From contig NZ_JAINVF010000006.1 of assembly GCF_020400585.1 (NCBI RefSeq), positions 1 to 64,000 on the forward strand: 64,000 nucleotides of DNA, given 5' to 3'. The translations under genes and the position numbers were made by a program. The notes under the pieces were generated by a model. It was given only the letters and a program-made list of their open reading frames with translations. It was not told where the DNA came from and did no database searches. The stretch comes from Streptomyces sp. NK08204 (GTDB lineage: Bacteria > Actinomycetota > Actinomycetes > Streptomycetales > Streptomycetaceae). The number at the start of each line of letters is the position of its first letter. Within the stretch, counting starts at the first letter, position 1. This document shows, in pieces, positions 43,475 through 52,754 of this stretch.

Positions 43475-44554
43475 TCATGCGGCGACCGGCTGCTCCTCGG
43501 CCAGCAGCCGCCTGATGTCCCGTACGGCCGCGCGCCCGGCCCGGTTGGCGCCGATGGTGCTGGCCGAGGGACCGTAGCCGACGAGGTGGACACGCGGATC
43601 GGCGACCGCGCGGGTCCCCTCGACCCGGATCCCGCCGCCCGGCTCGCGCAGCCGCAGCGGTGTCAGATGATCGAGCGCGGCCCGGAAACCGGTCGCCCAG
43701 AGGATCACATCGGCGTCCACCCGCCGGCCGTCGGCCCATTCGACGCCGTCCGGTGTGATCCGGGCGAACATCGGCTGCCGGTCCAACACTCCGTCGGCCA
43801 GCCCCTGCCGGACGGCGTCGTTGAGCGGCAGCCCGGTGACCGAGACCACACTCCTTGGCGGCAGTCCCTGCCGTACGCGTTCCTCCACCAGCGCGACCGC
43901 AGCCCGGCCCGCCTCCTGGTCGAACGGTCCCTCGCGGAAGACCGGGGGCCGGCGGGTGACCCAGGTGGTGGCGGAAGCGTAAGGGGCGATCTCCAGCAGA
44001 TGCTGGGTTCCCGAGGCCCCGCCGCCCACGACCACGACCCGTTGCCCCGCGAACTCTTCGGGGCCGTTGTACTGCGCGGTGTGCAACTGCCGCCCGCGGA
44101 AAGTGTCCTGGCCGGGGTAGCGCGGCCAGAAGGGCCGGTCCCAGGTACCGGTCGCGTTGATCAGCGCCCGCGTCGACCAGTTGCCGTCCGAGGTCTCCAG
44201 GAGCAGCCGCCCGCCCCCTCCCTCCCGCACGGCCGTCACGGCCACGGGACGCCGTACCCGCAGGTCGAAGGTGCGCTCGTACCGGGCGAAGTACTCGCTG
44301 ATCACCTCGGCCGACGGCCGGTCCGGGTCGGCGTCGGTCAGCTCCATGCCGGGCAGCGCGTGCATCCCGTGCACCTTGCCGTACGTCAACGACGGCCACC
44401 GGAACTGCCAGGCGCCGCCCGGCCCGGGGGAGTGGTCCAGCACCACGAAGTCACGGCCCGGCTCCAAGCCGGTGCGCCGTAGGTGATAGGCGCTGGACAG
44501 CCCGGCCTGACCAGCGCCGATGACGATCACGTCGACCTCGCGCGTTTCGTTCAC
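43475..44554 (-). CDS. Flavin-containing monooxygenase-like NAD(P)/FAD protein
   Basis: 359 residues. FAD motif VIVIGAGQAGLSSAYHL at the N-terminus, a WPSLTYGK-type segment and GTWDRPFWP of flavin monooxygenases, then the NADPH motif VVVGGGASGTQHLLE and the ATGFRAALDHL block. The GTG start at 44554 has only a weak ribosome site. Convergent with MltG at 12 bp. Likely an N- or S-oxygenating or Baeyer-Villiger-type enzyme; substrate unknown. Confidence 0.85.
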   Translation of the reverse strand: MNETREVDVIVIGAGQAGLSSAYHLRRTGLEPGRDFVVLDHSPGPGGAWQFRWPSLTYGKVHGMHALPGMELTDADPDRPSAEVISEYFARYERTFDLRVRRPVAVTAVREGGGGRLLLETSDGNWSTRALINATGTWDRPFWPRYPGQDTFRGRQLHTAQYNGPEEFAGQRVVVVGGGASGTQHLLEIAPYASATTWVTRRPPVFREGPFDQEAGRAAVALVEERVRQGLPPRSVVSVTGLPLNDAVRQGLADGVLDRQPMFARITPDGVEWADGRRVDADVILWATGFRAALDHLTPLRLREPGGGIRVEGTRAVADPRVHLVGYGPSASTIGANRAGRAAVRDIRRLLAEEQPVAA

Positions 44555-44709
44555 GCTTCTACCAACGCAGAGCCGTGCGGGGATCTTCCCCTGCCCCGGA
44601 TCACTGCCGTCCCCGGCCGGCGGACATGACGGCGATGCGAGCCGAAAAGGTGACGGCGGACGGTGCAGCCGGAAACCGGCGAGGTGGAGTGGCCGGGGGA
44701 GGACAGCGC

Positions 44710-45150
44710 ATGGGTCAGGATGGGGGCATGCCCGATGCCTTCACCACCCGCATGCTGCACCTCGTCACCGGTTCCCAGGAACGCGTCGTCGACATCACCG
44801 GCGACTGCGAGCAGTTCCTGCGCGAGGCGGCGGCCGGCCGCGACGGCCTGCTGAACGTCTTCGTACCGCACGCCACCGCCGGAATCGCCGTCATCGAGAC
44901 CGGCTCCGGCAGCGACGACGACCTCCTCGCCGCCCTGCACGCCCTGCTGCCCGCCGACGACCGCTGGCAGCACCGCCACGGCAGTCCCGGCCACGGCCGC
45001 GACCACGTCGTCCCCGCGATGGTGCCCCCGCACGCCACCCTTCCGGTCATCGGCGGCCGACTGGAACTGGGCACCTGGCAGTCGGTCTGCCTGGTGGACA
45101 CGAATCGGGATAATGCCAACCGTCAGGTGCGGCTGAGCTTTCTCGGCTAG
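44710..45150 (+). CDS. YjbQ/UPF0047 family protein
   Basis: 146 residues. Family blocks: VVDITGDCEQFLREA, LNVFVPHATAGIAVIE, and the C-terminal GRLELGTWQSVCLVDTN. Family members have been linked to thiamin-phosphate synthase activity. ATG 44710 follows GGGGGAGG at seven bases; ATG 44728 is a weaker alternative. The last 60 bases, and about 190 bp beyond, are duplicated near 60.9 kb. Confidence 0.85.
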   Translation: MGQDGGMPDAFTTRMLHLVTGSQERVVDITGDCEQFLREAAAGRDGLLNVFVPHATAGIAVIETGSGSDDDLLAALHALLPADDRWQHRHGSPGHGRDHVVPAMVPPHATLPVIGGRLELGTWQSVCLVDTNRDNANRQVRLSFLG

Positions 45151-45337
45151 TGATTCGCTTCGGTGGGACTGCATGGGCAGGCCCGGCCGCGCCAAACGAC
45201 CCGTGGAGCGTTGAGAAGTGCCCGCCTCCTTGACGCGGCTGTCATCGTGTAGTCAAACGCGAGTGGCGGACCAGGACTCTGCGCGGTCAGGTGGTGACGC
45301 TTCAACCCGCGACCTCTTCGTCCCGAACGCGATCAGA
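45090..45337 (+). repeat. Direct repeat R1: end of yjbQ plus downstream DNA
   Basis: Aligns in the same orientation with 60862-61050. Identical blocks include GTGCGGCTGAGCTT, CGCTTCGGTGGGACTGCAT, CCAGGACTCTG and CTCTTCGTCCCGAA. R1 carries an extra roughly 60 bp (about 45207-45266) bounded by GTGG, which the other copy lacks. The rest of the gap to 45544 shows no gene. Confidence 0.75.
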
Positions 45338-45544
45338 ACCGTATTGCCCTTGATCCTGAGCGCTGACCTGCGTGTGCGCCGTCCCGGACCGTCCGTTTCA
45401 GTTCGGGTCAGTCGTTGTTCGGCCGCTCCGTTCGGCCCCCTGTTTGGCCCCCAGGGATCGGCCTGCCGGGCCGTTGGAAGCGGACGCTTCGGGCGCCGTG
45501 TGCGCCTCTAGTGACCTGAGTCAGAGGTTCGTTGTTGGTTTGGT

Positions 45545-46260
45545 GTGAATCGTCGTGGACCGAAGATTCCGCCATTTTCGGTAACGGATGCCCAGTGCGC
45601 TGTGCTTGAGGGGTGGGTGCGTCGCCGGTCGACGGCTCAAGCTCTGGCCTTGCGATGCCGGATCGCACTGGAGTGCGCCCAAAGGCGCTCGATCACGGAG
45701 GTGTCGCGGCGGCTGAAGGTTGCTCCTGACACGGTCCGCACCTGGCGAAGGCGCTTCCTCGAGCGCGGTCTGGACGCTCTGTCCGACGAGCCACGGCCCG
45801 GTGTCCCCAGGAAGATCGCCGATGCCGACGTAGAGCGCGTCATCGTCAAGACACTGGAGCAGAAACCGCCGAACGCCACACACTGGTCGACCCGGTACAT
45901 GGCCGCGGCGACCGGGATGTCCCAGTCGGCCGTCTCCAGGATCTGGCGTGCCTTCGCCCTGGCCCCGCACCGCTGCGAGACGTCCAAGCTGTCCACGGAC
46001 CTGCTGTTCATCGACAAGGTCCGCGATGTGATCGGCCTCTACCTCGACCCGCCGGAAAAGACCCTGGTGCTGTGTGTGGACGGACCGTTCACAGCGTGTG
46101 CTGCCGACGATGCCCGGGGGCCCCGAACGTCGCAGCCACGATTATGTCCGCGCCGGCACCACCACCTTGTTCGCGGCCCTGGAAGTGGCCAGCGGCAAGG
46201 TGATCGGTCCCACGTCGGCGACGGCGCCCGTTTGCCCAGCTGTCCGACTTCGTGGCCGTG
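45545..46260 (+). pseudogene. IS630-family transposase relic
   Basis: Intact-looking N-terminal part: HTH region ITEVSRRLKVAPDTVRTWRR, GLDALSDEPRPG, and THWSTRYMAAATGMSQSAVS. At the first catalytic aspartate (VLCVD) about 28 bp are missing, removing the usual EKSQIQALD segment. The sequence then resumes out of frame as RSQRVLPTMPGGPERRSHDY and TTTLFAALEVASGKVIG. After about 46200 homology fades and the DDE C-terminal part is absent. So it cannot encode an active transposase. No clear terminal inverted repeats were found by eye. Confidence 0.75.
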
Positions 46261-46313
46261 CCCAAGTCCCAGCAGCTCTGCGGCCTGCATATCGGCCGCC
46301 TTTCAACAGGGGA

Positions 46314-46928
46314 TTACGGCGTCCGCAGGGTGGCGAGGGCGGTGTGGAGGAGGAAGGCTTCGGCGCGGTCCCAGGGCCAGCCGTTCTCGGCGACCAGGGT
46401 GCGCCAGCCGCCTGGGCCGAACCAGAACCACAGGAGGTCCGCCGTCTCCTCCTCCGGGCAAGCGGGCGGTGCCAGGGTGTGCAGATGGTGTGCGGCGGCG
46501 CGGAGGGCGGCGCGGTAGTCGGCGGTGGCACGCTCCCACAGGGCCTCGCCGTCCTCGTGCGACGGCAGCGCCTTGTGGATCGCCTCGTGCACGGTGAACA
46601 TGCCTTCGTTCCCCATCCGGGTGCCGTGGGCCAGTGCCCTGAGCACGGACTCCGGGTCCCGCTCGGCGAGCACGGCGCGCATCGCCTGCTCGTAGCCGGA
46701 GGTCCGCACAGCCGTGTCGACGATCTCGTTGAGGATGTCGCCCTTGCTGCCGGCGCTCGCGAAGACGGCCTTCGAGGAGACGCCCGCCTCGGCCGCGATG
46801 TCCGCGATGGTCACCCGCCCGTAGCCGCGTTCGGCGAACAGCCGGGTCGCCGACTGGAGGATCTGCGTACGCGTCTGGGCGGCGGCCTGCTCCCGCCGGG
46901 GCGAGACGTACTTGCGTTTGGTCGGCAT
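46314..46928 (-). CDS. TetR-family transcriptional regulator
   Basis: 204 residues: HTH (RTQILQSATRLFAERGYGRV, TIADIAAEAGVSSKAVFASA) followed by a helical ligand domain. Divergent from the SnoaL-like gene across a 107-bp region with a perfect 15-bp palindrome, so it likely represses that gene and itself. The stop lies just beyond the IS630 relic. Confidence 0.88.
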   Translation of the reverse strand: MPTKRKYVSPRREQAAAQTRTQILQSATRLFAERGYGRVTIADIAAEAGVSSKAVFASAGSKGDILNEIVDTAVRTSGYEQAMRAVLAERDPESVLRALAHGTRMGNEGMFTVHEAIHKALPSHEDGEALWERATADYRAALRAAAHHLHTLAPPACPEEETADLLWFWFGPGGWRTLVAENGWPWDRAEAFLLHTALATLRTP

Positions 46929-46956
46929 GGGGCCAGCCTAGCCGTGGAAACGCTCG

Positions 46957-46971
46957 ACCTATTCAATAGGT
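46957..46971. promoter_or_regulatory. TetR operator: perfect 15-bp palindrome
   Basis: ACCTATTCAATAGGT, 7-bp arms around one base, 28 bp upstream of the TetR start and 64 bp upstream of the SnoaL-like start. Strong size and symmetry match for a TetR dimer site. Confidence 0.7.
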
Positions 46972-47035
46972 TGTGTGTAACCTGAATATCGGTCGGGGTG
47001 GCGAACCGCCCCATGCGCGAGAGGAACCGAACCCG

Positions 47036-47605
47036 ATGGGAATGTCAGCCAAGGACGCGGCCCGCGGACTCTTCACGGTCCTGGCGACCGGGGATGCGGC
47101 GCTGGCCGCAGCGGTCGTGCACAAGGACTTCGTCAACCGCGAGGCGGTCGTTTCCCCCGCCCCCTGCTCACTCCCCGGGCCGGCGGGCGTGCTTGCGTCG
47201 GGCGCCTGGCTGCGCTCCGCCTTCACCGACCTGAGCTTCCCCGTCACCGATCTGGCCCACGACGGCGACCAGGTATGGCTACGGCTGCACATGCAGGGTC
47301 GGCACACTGGCCCCTTCGTCCGCTACCGCGACGGCGCACTCGTCCAGGCGATCCCGCCCACCGGGGCCGAGATCGACTCCGAGCAGGTCCATCTACTGCA
47401 CCTGCGGGACGGCAAGATCGTCCGACACGAGGCGGTCCGCGACGACATCACCCTGCTCGGGCAACTCGGCGTCTTTCCGCCCGGCCCCACCGTCCAGCGC
47501 ATCCACGACTGGCATGCGACCGGACGCGCCGCCCGCGCCGCCACCGTGATCGCCGAGGCCGCCGAGCAGGCAGCGGCCACCGCTCGCGAGCACATGCCCG
47601 GCTGA
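47036..47605 (+). CDS. SnoaL-like / ester cyclase family protein
   Basis: 189 residues of the NTF2-like fold: ARGLFTVLATGDAALAAAVV then HKDFVNRE, WLRSAFTDLSFPVTDLAHDG, VWLRLHMQGRHTGPFV and GKIVRHEAVRDDITLLGQLG. SnoaL relatives range from polyketide cyclases to small hydrolases, so the reaction is open. Start ATG 47036 behind GAGAGGAA; ATG 47042 is also possible. Probably repressed by the divergent TetR protein. Confidence 0.78.
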   Translation: MGMSAKDAARGLFTVLATGDAALAAAVVHKDFVNREAVVSPAPCSLPGPAGVLASGAWLRSAFTDLSFPVTDLAHDGDQVWLRLHMQGRHTGPFVRYRDGALVQAIPPTGAEIDSEQVHLLHLRDGKIVRHEAVRDDITLLGQLGVFPPGPTVQRIHDWHATGRAARAATVIAEAAEQAAATAREHMPG

Positions 47606-47879
47606 GCTTGATGTTCGACGTCGCTGATCACTCGGCCAGCCAAGACCCCCGGGTTCCGGGCCAAGACGACGCGGCCATTCTCCACGCCTCGAGATGTCGA
47701 GTAACGAAGCGCGAAAGAATGATCACCGCCCCGGAGTCTCCCCCTGGGCCGCCCGTAGCCGAGAGATTGGGCGTCTTGTCCCGGTGCTACGGGGTGATTT
47801 CCCGTAGTGGTCGGGGGCCTTGGAGTCATGGTCACGGTCGGGTGGTCCAGCCGGGTCCCACAACGCCTGGCGCCATCGC

Positions 47880-48290
47880 GGTCCTGTCCAAGGCTTGTGG
47901 AGGTGCAGGTCGGAAGACTTCGTCGTCGACGGAGCGCGGCGCGACGTCCGCGTCCTCGACACCTCCATCGACAACTGGCGGCGCGTGCGGCCGGAAGGGC
48001 GACGATCGGGGAGGTCATCACGACGATGGAAGGCACCGGCCGCTCTGCCATGCCTGCGTTGATCCAGCGCGACGCCGTGAAGTTTGTCAAGGCCGACTGG
48101 TATCCCGAGCTGCACGGTGTCCGTCTGCATCGCGGGCGTCTGTCTCGACGAGCTGCCGCTGGTGCGTGATGGTCTGTTCCCGGGGGCGCGGCCCTTCGCG
48201 TCTGACCCGGAGGCAGCCGAAGACCATGTCTCGAAGAGAGTCTTTCCCTGCGGTGACTGGTTGGTGGCGATGGCCATCGCATCGCTCTGA
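47880..48290 (+). pseudogene. Decayed hypothetical gene(s)
   Basis: Protein-like pieces lie in different frames: EDFVVDGARRDVRVLDTSID, PALIQRDAVKFVKADWYPEL and CLDELPLVRDGLFPGARPF then HVSKRVFPCGDWLVAMAIAS with a stop at 48290. None has a ribosome site and no single frame joins them. Family not recognised. The part from 47606 to 47879 shows nothing. Confidence 0.3.
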
Positions 48291-48341
48291 AATCGACCCC
48301 CTCCCTCAAGTGCTTCGAGCGCTCGCAATACGGTCGTAGCC

Positions 48342-48626
48342 GTGCGCTTCGACGACAATGAGCCCGTCTTCAAGCGGAGCAAGTGGGGGACGAACCGCTA
48401 TGAGTACAACCCGCGGAACCCCGTAGGCTTCGCCTTGATCGTGGTGGCCATCGGCTTCGCTGTGGTGATGCTGCTACTGATGCACAACCAGGCAGGCCCC
48501 TTTGCGCCGCCGAACCCCACTACCGCACCGTGGAGTCCAACGCCGGACATGTCACGGTGGGCGCCACCCGAAGAGGGCTCACAGGGGCTGACTCCGTCTG
48601 AGCCGGAGCATTCGCCACGGCCGTGA
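48342..48626 (+). CDS. Small single-pass membrane protein, unknown
   Basis: 94 residues: a polar N-terminus (FDDNEPVFKRSKWGTNRYEY), one clear transmembrane helix (VGFALIVVAIGFAVVMLLLM, about 28-47) and a Pro-rich outer tail. GTG start without an obvious ribosome site, so the start is uncertain. No family recognised. It could be a small accessory protein or a remnant of a larger one. Confidence 0.45.
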   Translation: MRFDDNEPVFKRSKWGTNRYEYNPRNPVGFALIVVAIGFAVVMLLLMHNQAGPFAPPNPTTAPWSPTPDMSRWAPPEEGSQGLTPSEPEHSPRP

Positions 48627-48825
48627 GCAGCTGACCGGGTGGTCGCTGTTCGGCTCCCCCGAACAGCGGGGTGGTGGAGCTCCTTCTGGCACCGAGGCTG
48701 ATGCCGTTTCCGGCCCCGACGACGATGACGTCCGAGTTCTCGTGACACGATGAGTAATATTCCACATTGCACAGACTGGCTGCCAAGGCTTCGAGCGAGC
48801 CTGGCGTATCAGTGTCAGATCATGT

Positions 48826-48836
48826 GTGACATTTCA
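48826..48836 (+). promoter_or_regulatory. 11-mer GTGACATTTCA upstream of LysR gene
   Basis: The same 11-mer occurs at 58221-58231 immediately upstream of the peptide-transporter operon. It lies 60 bp before the LysR start in the motif TGTGTGACATTTCATATG. A shared regulator-binding site is the inference. Confidence 0.3.
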
Positions 48837-48896
48837 TATGGGACTGTGGGTCCGACCCCTGTCGGAAAGCGCGTGCCGCTCCCTACCATCCGCGCC

Positions 48897-49862
48897 ATGG
48901 ATCTGGAGGTGCGGCATTTGCGAGTGATCTGCGCGATCGCGGAGGCCGGAAGTCTGACCCGTGCTGCCGCGACGCTCTGCATGACCCAACCCGGGCTCAG
49001 CGCCCAGTTGCGGCGCATCGAGGCCATGCTCGGCGGCCCGATTTTCGACCGCGGGCAGACCGGTGCCGAACCCACCGCGCTGGGTGAGCTGGTGCTCACC
49101 CGGGCGCGGGCCATCCTGCCGGGCATCGACGGCCTGCTGGCCGACACCGCCCGCGCCGCCCGCTGCGGAAGCGCTTCCGGCCGCGTCCGCCTGGGAGCGG
49201 TGGGCGGGCCACTGCTCGCCGATCTCATCGTGACCACCAGGGAATTGATCCCTGGCTCGGAGGTGACGACCCGATGCCAGTACTCCCCGTCGCCGCTGCT
49301 GGACGACCTCGCGGCAGGACGCCTGGAAGCGGCGGTCCTCGGCGACAACCCCGGCCACGAGCTCCCGCCCCGCGAGGGAGTGGTCCTGCGCCCGGTCGTC
49401 ACCGAGCCGGTCTTCGCCCTGCTCCCGTCCACCCACCCGCTGGTCGTACGTGATGAGGTGAGCCTGAAGGAACTCATCGCGGATGACTGGGCCATGCCCC
49501 ACCCGGACAGCGATCGCACGCGGGAGTACTGGGCGTCCGTCTTCTCCCGGACGGGCCGTCAGCCGCGCACGCCCTACGAGGCGGAAGGCCGGCAACTGAT
49601 CGACATCGTACGGACGGGCCTGGCGGTCAGCCTCTGCCAGGCGACCTTCGTCGAGGTGCCCGGCGTCGCCGTGCGGCCGCTCGCCGGCAATCCGCTCTGG
49701 TACCGCCACGTGCTCGCCTGGCGCCAGGACGGGCCGCTGGCCGCACACGGCGACGAGATCGTCCAAAGGGTCGCCGAGGGATATCTCGCCACCTGTGCCG
49801 GCACTCCGGCCTACGCACAATGGTGCGGGCGCCATCCGGAGCTGCTGCGTCTGCCGGAGTGA
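48897..49862 (+). CDS. LysR-family transcriptional regulator
   Basis: 321 residues. LysR HTH at the N-terminus (LRVICAIAEAGSLTRAAATL, TQPGLSAQLRRIEAMLGG) and a substrate-binding-like effector domain (GRVRLGAVGGPLLADLIVTT, GRLEAAVLGDN). There is no ribosome site before ATG 48897; a TACCAT box ends seven bases upstream, so the transcript may be leaderless. It is convergent with the leftward protease/peptide-transport genes and may regulate them, since its upstream region shares an 11-mer with that operon's. Confidence 0.88.
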   Translation: MDLEVRHLRVICAIAEAGSLTRAAATLCMTQPGLSAQLRRIEAMLGGPIFDRGQTGAEPTALGELVLTRARAILPGIDGLLADTARAARCGSASGRVRLGAVGGPLLADLIVTTRELIPGSEVTTRCQYSPSPLLDDLAAGRLEAAVLGDNPGHELPPREGVVLRPVVTEPVFALLPSTHPLVVRDEVSLKELIADDWAMPHPDSDRTREYWASVFSRTGRQPRTPYEAEGRQLIDIVRTGLAVSLCQATFVEVPGVAVRPLAGNPLWYRHVLAWRQDGPLAAHGDEIVQRVAEGYLATCAGTPAYAQWCGRHPELLRLPE

Positions 49863-50213
49863 GTCACCGCGCGGCAGGCGGCGTGCCGAAATGATCGGCA
49901 CGGTGAGCTGGACGCGAGCCTGATGGACTCCCGTGTCGTCCAGGGACATCCACCGTGAGGAGGCGGAAGCGGACCTTCTCGGTCATGGCCCTGCTACGGT
50001 GCGCCGCGCGGCCCCGGCTGCCGCGCGCCCTGCCACCCGGCCCATCCGTACGAGGCGGCCGTACTCGCTGTGCGCCTTGATCGGCCCGCGCTCCCCGGCC
50101 GCCGCGGCTACGGCGATCAGCTCTCCTCCCGGCAGGAGGTTCACCAAGCTCGGCGTCACCAGGGAGGGCGTCCATGACGGGCTTGCCCGCACGGCGTGGT
50201 GACCGCCGGGGAA
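49863..50213. other. Gap between convergent LysR and M6 protease genes
   Basis: 351 bp. A leftward frame at 49983-50192 reads somewhat protein-like (VTPSLVNLLPGGELIAVAAA, GPIKAHSEYGRLVRMGRVAG) but has no ribosome site or recognisable family. It may be a gene fragment. Nothing else is supported. Confidence 0.3.
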
Positions 50214-51410
50214 TCACTGCTTGGTCATCGTGATCCGATCGTGCAGAGGACCGCTGCCATCCACGTCGATCCGGACGCCGGTGTCGGGGTCGGTGAAGGA
50301 CTGCCCGCTGTGGAAGGCCGCCATGTCCAGGGCCTGGCAGCCCGAGGGCGGGGTGGCGTCGGCGTTGCCGTTCACGACCTGGACCGGGCCGTAGCCGGTC
50401 TGGGTGGAGGAGTCCACCTTGTAGATGAGCACGCCGGTGGAACAGGCGTCGCTGTCCGCGTCGACGGCCCTGCGGGACTCGGCGACGTAGGCGGTGGTCT
50501 CGCCGGTACGGATCACCGCGATCTTCGTTCCGCCGGGGCTTTCGACGGCCTTGAGGAGGACGGTGCGGCTTCCGGCCGAGGGGAGACAGGCGACCTGGCT
50601 GTCGTCGATCCAGCCGAACTTCCACCGCTCCCAGCCGAGGTGCTGCGGGGCGGCGCCGGCGATATTGCCCATGAGGTCCCAGCCGCGGACGAAGCGGTGG
50701 TAGTCGGTGCCGGTGAACGCGTAGAGGTCGGGCAGGCCGAAGGTGTGGCTGGTCTCGTGGTCGGCGACCTTGAAGCCCCAGTGCCACATGTCCTGCCCGA
50801 ACGTCACGGCCCACTTGATGCGCGTGCCGTCGGCGGTGACGCCCGCGGTGGTGGGGTCGTACAAGTACGTCGGTGAGAAGCTGATCGCGGAGGCTGACTT
50901 GGCCGGGACGATGTAGACCATGGCGTACTGGGAGAAGTCGACGTACGGATCTGCCGCGGCCACCGCCTGCCGGACGTACGCCTCGTGCTGCTCGAAGGTG
51001 ATCCCACGTTGGAAGCCGTAGCTGGTGGAGTCCTGCGGCATCCGAACCCAACGGGCCAGCGGGGTGATGTCCAGCCGGGTCCGGCCGTAGGAGTCCCTCC
51101 TCATCCAGTCGCCGGCCGGGGCGAGTTCCCGGTAGTAGTCGGACGTGGAACCGGAAGCCTGGGCGTCGGGGAAGTCGACGAACAGCATGAGTACGTGCTT
51201 GGTGCCGAGGGGTCGCTGGAACTGGGTGTAGTCGGTGGCGTGGCCCTCGTCCGTCCAGCCGGTCCTGCCGGGGAGAGCACAGTCGGTGGCGTGAGCGGTG
51301 CCGTGCCCCGGCGCCGCGGTCGCGGTCGGGGCGGCGGCGGTGATCGACAGGAACGCCGTCGCTGCGGCGCCCGCGGCGAGGGCCCTGATGCTCTTGATGG
51401 ATCCGGACAT
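50214..51410 (-). CDS. Secreted M6-family metalloprotease
   Basis: 398 residues. Signal peptide (IRALAAGAAATAFLSITAAA then PTATA) and an M6 (immune inhibitor A-like) domain: HVLMLFVDFPDA, SYGRTRLDITPLARWVRMPQ, and the zinc site HETSHTFGLPDLY near residue 217 with GWDLMG downstream. C-terminal blocks YVAESRRAVDAD and STGVLIYKVDSSTQTGYG are repeated in the relic at 58.4-58.7 kb. GAAGAGGAG precedes the ATG. It lies 63 bp past the proline iminopeptidase and may be the last gene of that operon. Likely degrades extracellular protein to peptides for uptake. Confidence 0.9.
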   Translation of the reverse strand: MSGSIKSIRALAAGAAATAFLSITAAAPTATAAPGHGTAHATDCALPGRTGWTDEGHATDYTQFQRPLGTKHVLMLFVDFPDAQASGSTSDYYRELAPAGDWMRRDSYGRTRLDITPLARWVRMPQDSTSYGFQRGITFEQHEAYVRQAVAAADPYVDFSQYAMVYIVPAKSASAISFSPTYLYDPTTAGVTADGTRIKWAVTFGQDMWHWGFKVADHETSHTFGLPDLYAFTGTDYHRFVRGWDLMGNIAGAAPQHLGWERWKFGWIDDSQVACLPSAGSRTVLLKAVESPGGTKIAVIRTGETTAYVAESRRAVDADSDACSTGVLIYKVDSSTQTGYGPVQVVNGNADATPPSGCQALDMAAFHSGQSFTDPDTGVRIDVDGSGPLHDRITMTKQ

Positions 51411-51473
51411 GTCTCCTCTTCTCTCCTTCGGGTTGAGGGGAAGGACGTCAAGCAGGTGAATGGGGGGAGGACG

Positions 51474-52754
51474 TCAGGCCCGGCCGACGGCCAGGTCCAT
51501 CAGCCGGGACAGCACGCCTTCGCCGGACGCGGTCACCCCGTCGTGCTCCCACTCGTTGGTGACCCAGGCGCGCAGCGCGCCGACCGAGCACGCGGTTGCC
51601 AGGGACAGCTCTGCGGGTACATACATGTCGTCGTGGTAGATCGCGGCGGCCACCGGCACCTGGTTGGCGGCCAGCCGCGACGGTGCGTACAACGCGGGCC
51701 AGTCGGTTCGCTCGGCCAGCAGCCGGACCGCATCGTGGAACGGCCGTAGCCCGGCGATCTCCTCGAACATCCAGGGATAGAACATCTCGCCTGTGAACAG
51801 CAGCGGGTCGGCGTCCTCACCGAACTCCGGGCGGTCGGTGAGCACCCGGGCGGCGGCCCAGTCGGTGGGCTTGCCGCCCTGCGCGAAGATGGATTCCTGG
51901 AGTACGGCGAAAAGGGGGTTGTCGACAAACCCCGTCAGGTTCATCACCTGCTGCAGAAAGGTCGCCGAGAGGTCGCCGTCGGTACCGACGGCTTCGTCCA
52001 GCAGCCAGTGCAGGCGCTCGGCTCCGTCCCCCATACCCAGCACCAGGCCGAGGGTGCGCAGTCGGCGCACCGTGAGACGGTCGCCGTCGGGCAGGCGGAC
52101 CGAGCGGCGGTCGAGGAGGTCAGCGATCCGCCGGACCAGCTCCCGGTCGCCGGGGTAACGGGCGTAGAAGGCGGTCACCTTCTCCCTGACCTCGGGATAG
52201 GTGGCCGTGTAGACGTCGTCGGCGGTGGCGTACAGGCCGGGGAGGCCGCCGGTGATGTAGCAGGCACGCAGTCCTTCGGGGGCCTGGGAGAGGTAGGTGA
52301 GGGTGAGGAAGCCGCCATAGCTCTGGCCGAGCGTCTCCCATGGCTCGTCGCCACACAGCTGGTGCCGGATCAGTTCCGCGTCGGCGACGATCGAGTCCGC
52401 GCGGAAGAAGGCGAGATGGGCCGCCAGTTTCCGGGCATCGGGGAACTGTCCGGCCGACCGGGCCGTGACCGGGGTGCTGCGGCCCGTGCCGCGCTGGTCC
52501 AGCAGGAGCACCCGGTGGGTCCTCAGGGCACGGGCGAGCCAGCCGGTGGTGGCGTTCAGGGGCCGCGGCGACTTTCCGCCCGGTCCGCCCTGCAGGTACA
52601 ACAGCCAGGGCAGGCGCTCGCCGGCGCGGGCCGGGTCGGACACTTCCCGGGCGAACACCTGGATCGAGGGTCCCGCAGGGTCGGCGTGGTCGAGCGGCAC
52701 GGTGAAGGTGTGGTCGGTGACGGCGAGGCCTGGCAGGCGGTAGCTGCGGCTCAT
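51474..52754 (-). CDS. Proline iminopeptidase-like alpha/beta hydrolase (S33)
   Basis: 426 residues. Oxyanion block LQGGPGG, LLLDQRGTGRSTP, nucleophile elbow LGQSYGGFLTLTYLSQ, and the C-terminal region with VPVAAAIYHDDMYVP, where the catalytic Asp/His should lie. No signal peptide, so cytoplasmic. Its ATG overlaps the stop of the transporter ATPase (ATGA), making it the sixth gene of the operon. It would remove N-terminal proline or other residues from imported peptides. Confidence 0.9.
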   Translation of the reverse strand: MSRSYRLPGLAVTDHTFTVPLDHADPAGPSIQVFAREVSDPARAGERLPWLLYLQGGPGGKSPRPLNATTGWLARALRTHRVLLLDQRGTGRSTPVTARSAGQFPDARKLAAHLAFFRADSIVADAELIRHQLCGDEPWETLGQSYGGFLTLTYLSQAPEGLRACYITGGLPGLYATADDVYTATYPEVREKVTAFYARYPGDRELVRRIADLLDRRSVRLPDGDRLTVRRLRTLGLVLGMGDGAERLHWLLDEAVGTDGDLSATFLQQVMNLTGFVDNPLFAVLQESIFAQGGKPTDWAAARVLTDRPEFGEDADPLLFTGEMFYPWMFEEIAGLRPFHDAVRLLAERTDWPALYAPSRLAANQVPVAAAIYHDDMYVPAELSLATACSVGALRAWVTNEWEHDGVTASGEGVLSRLMDLAVGRA

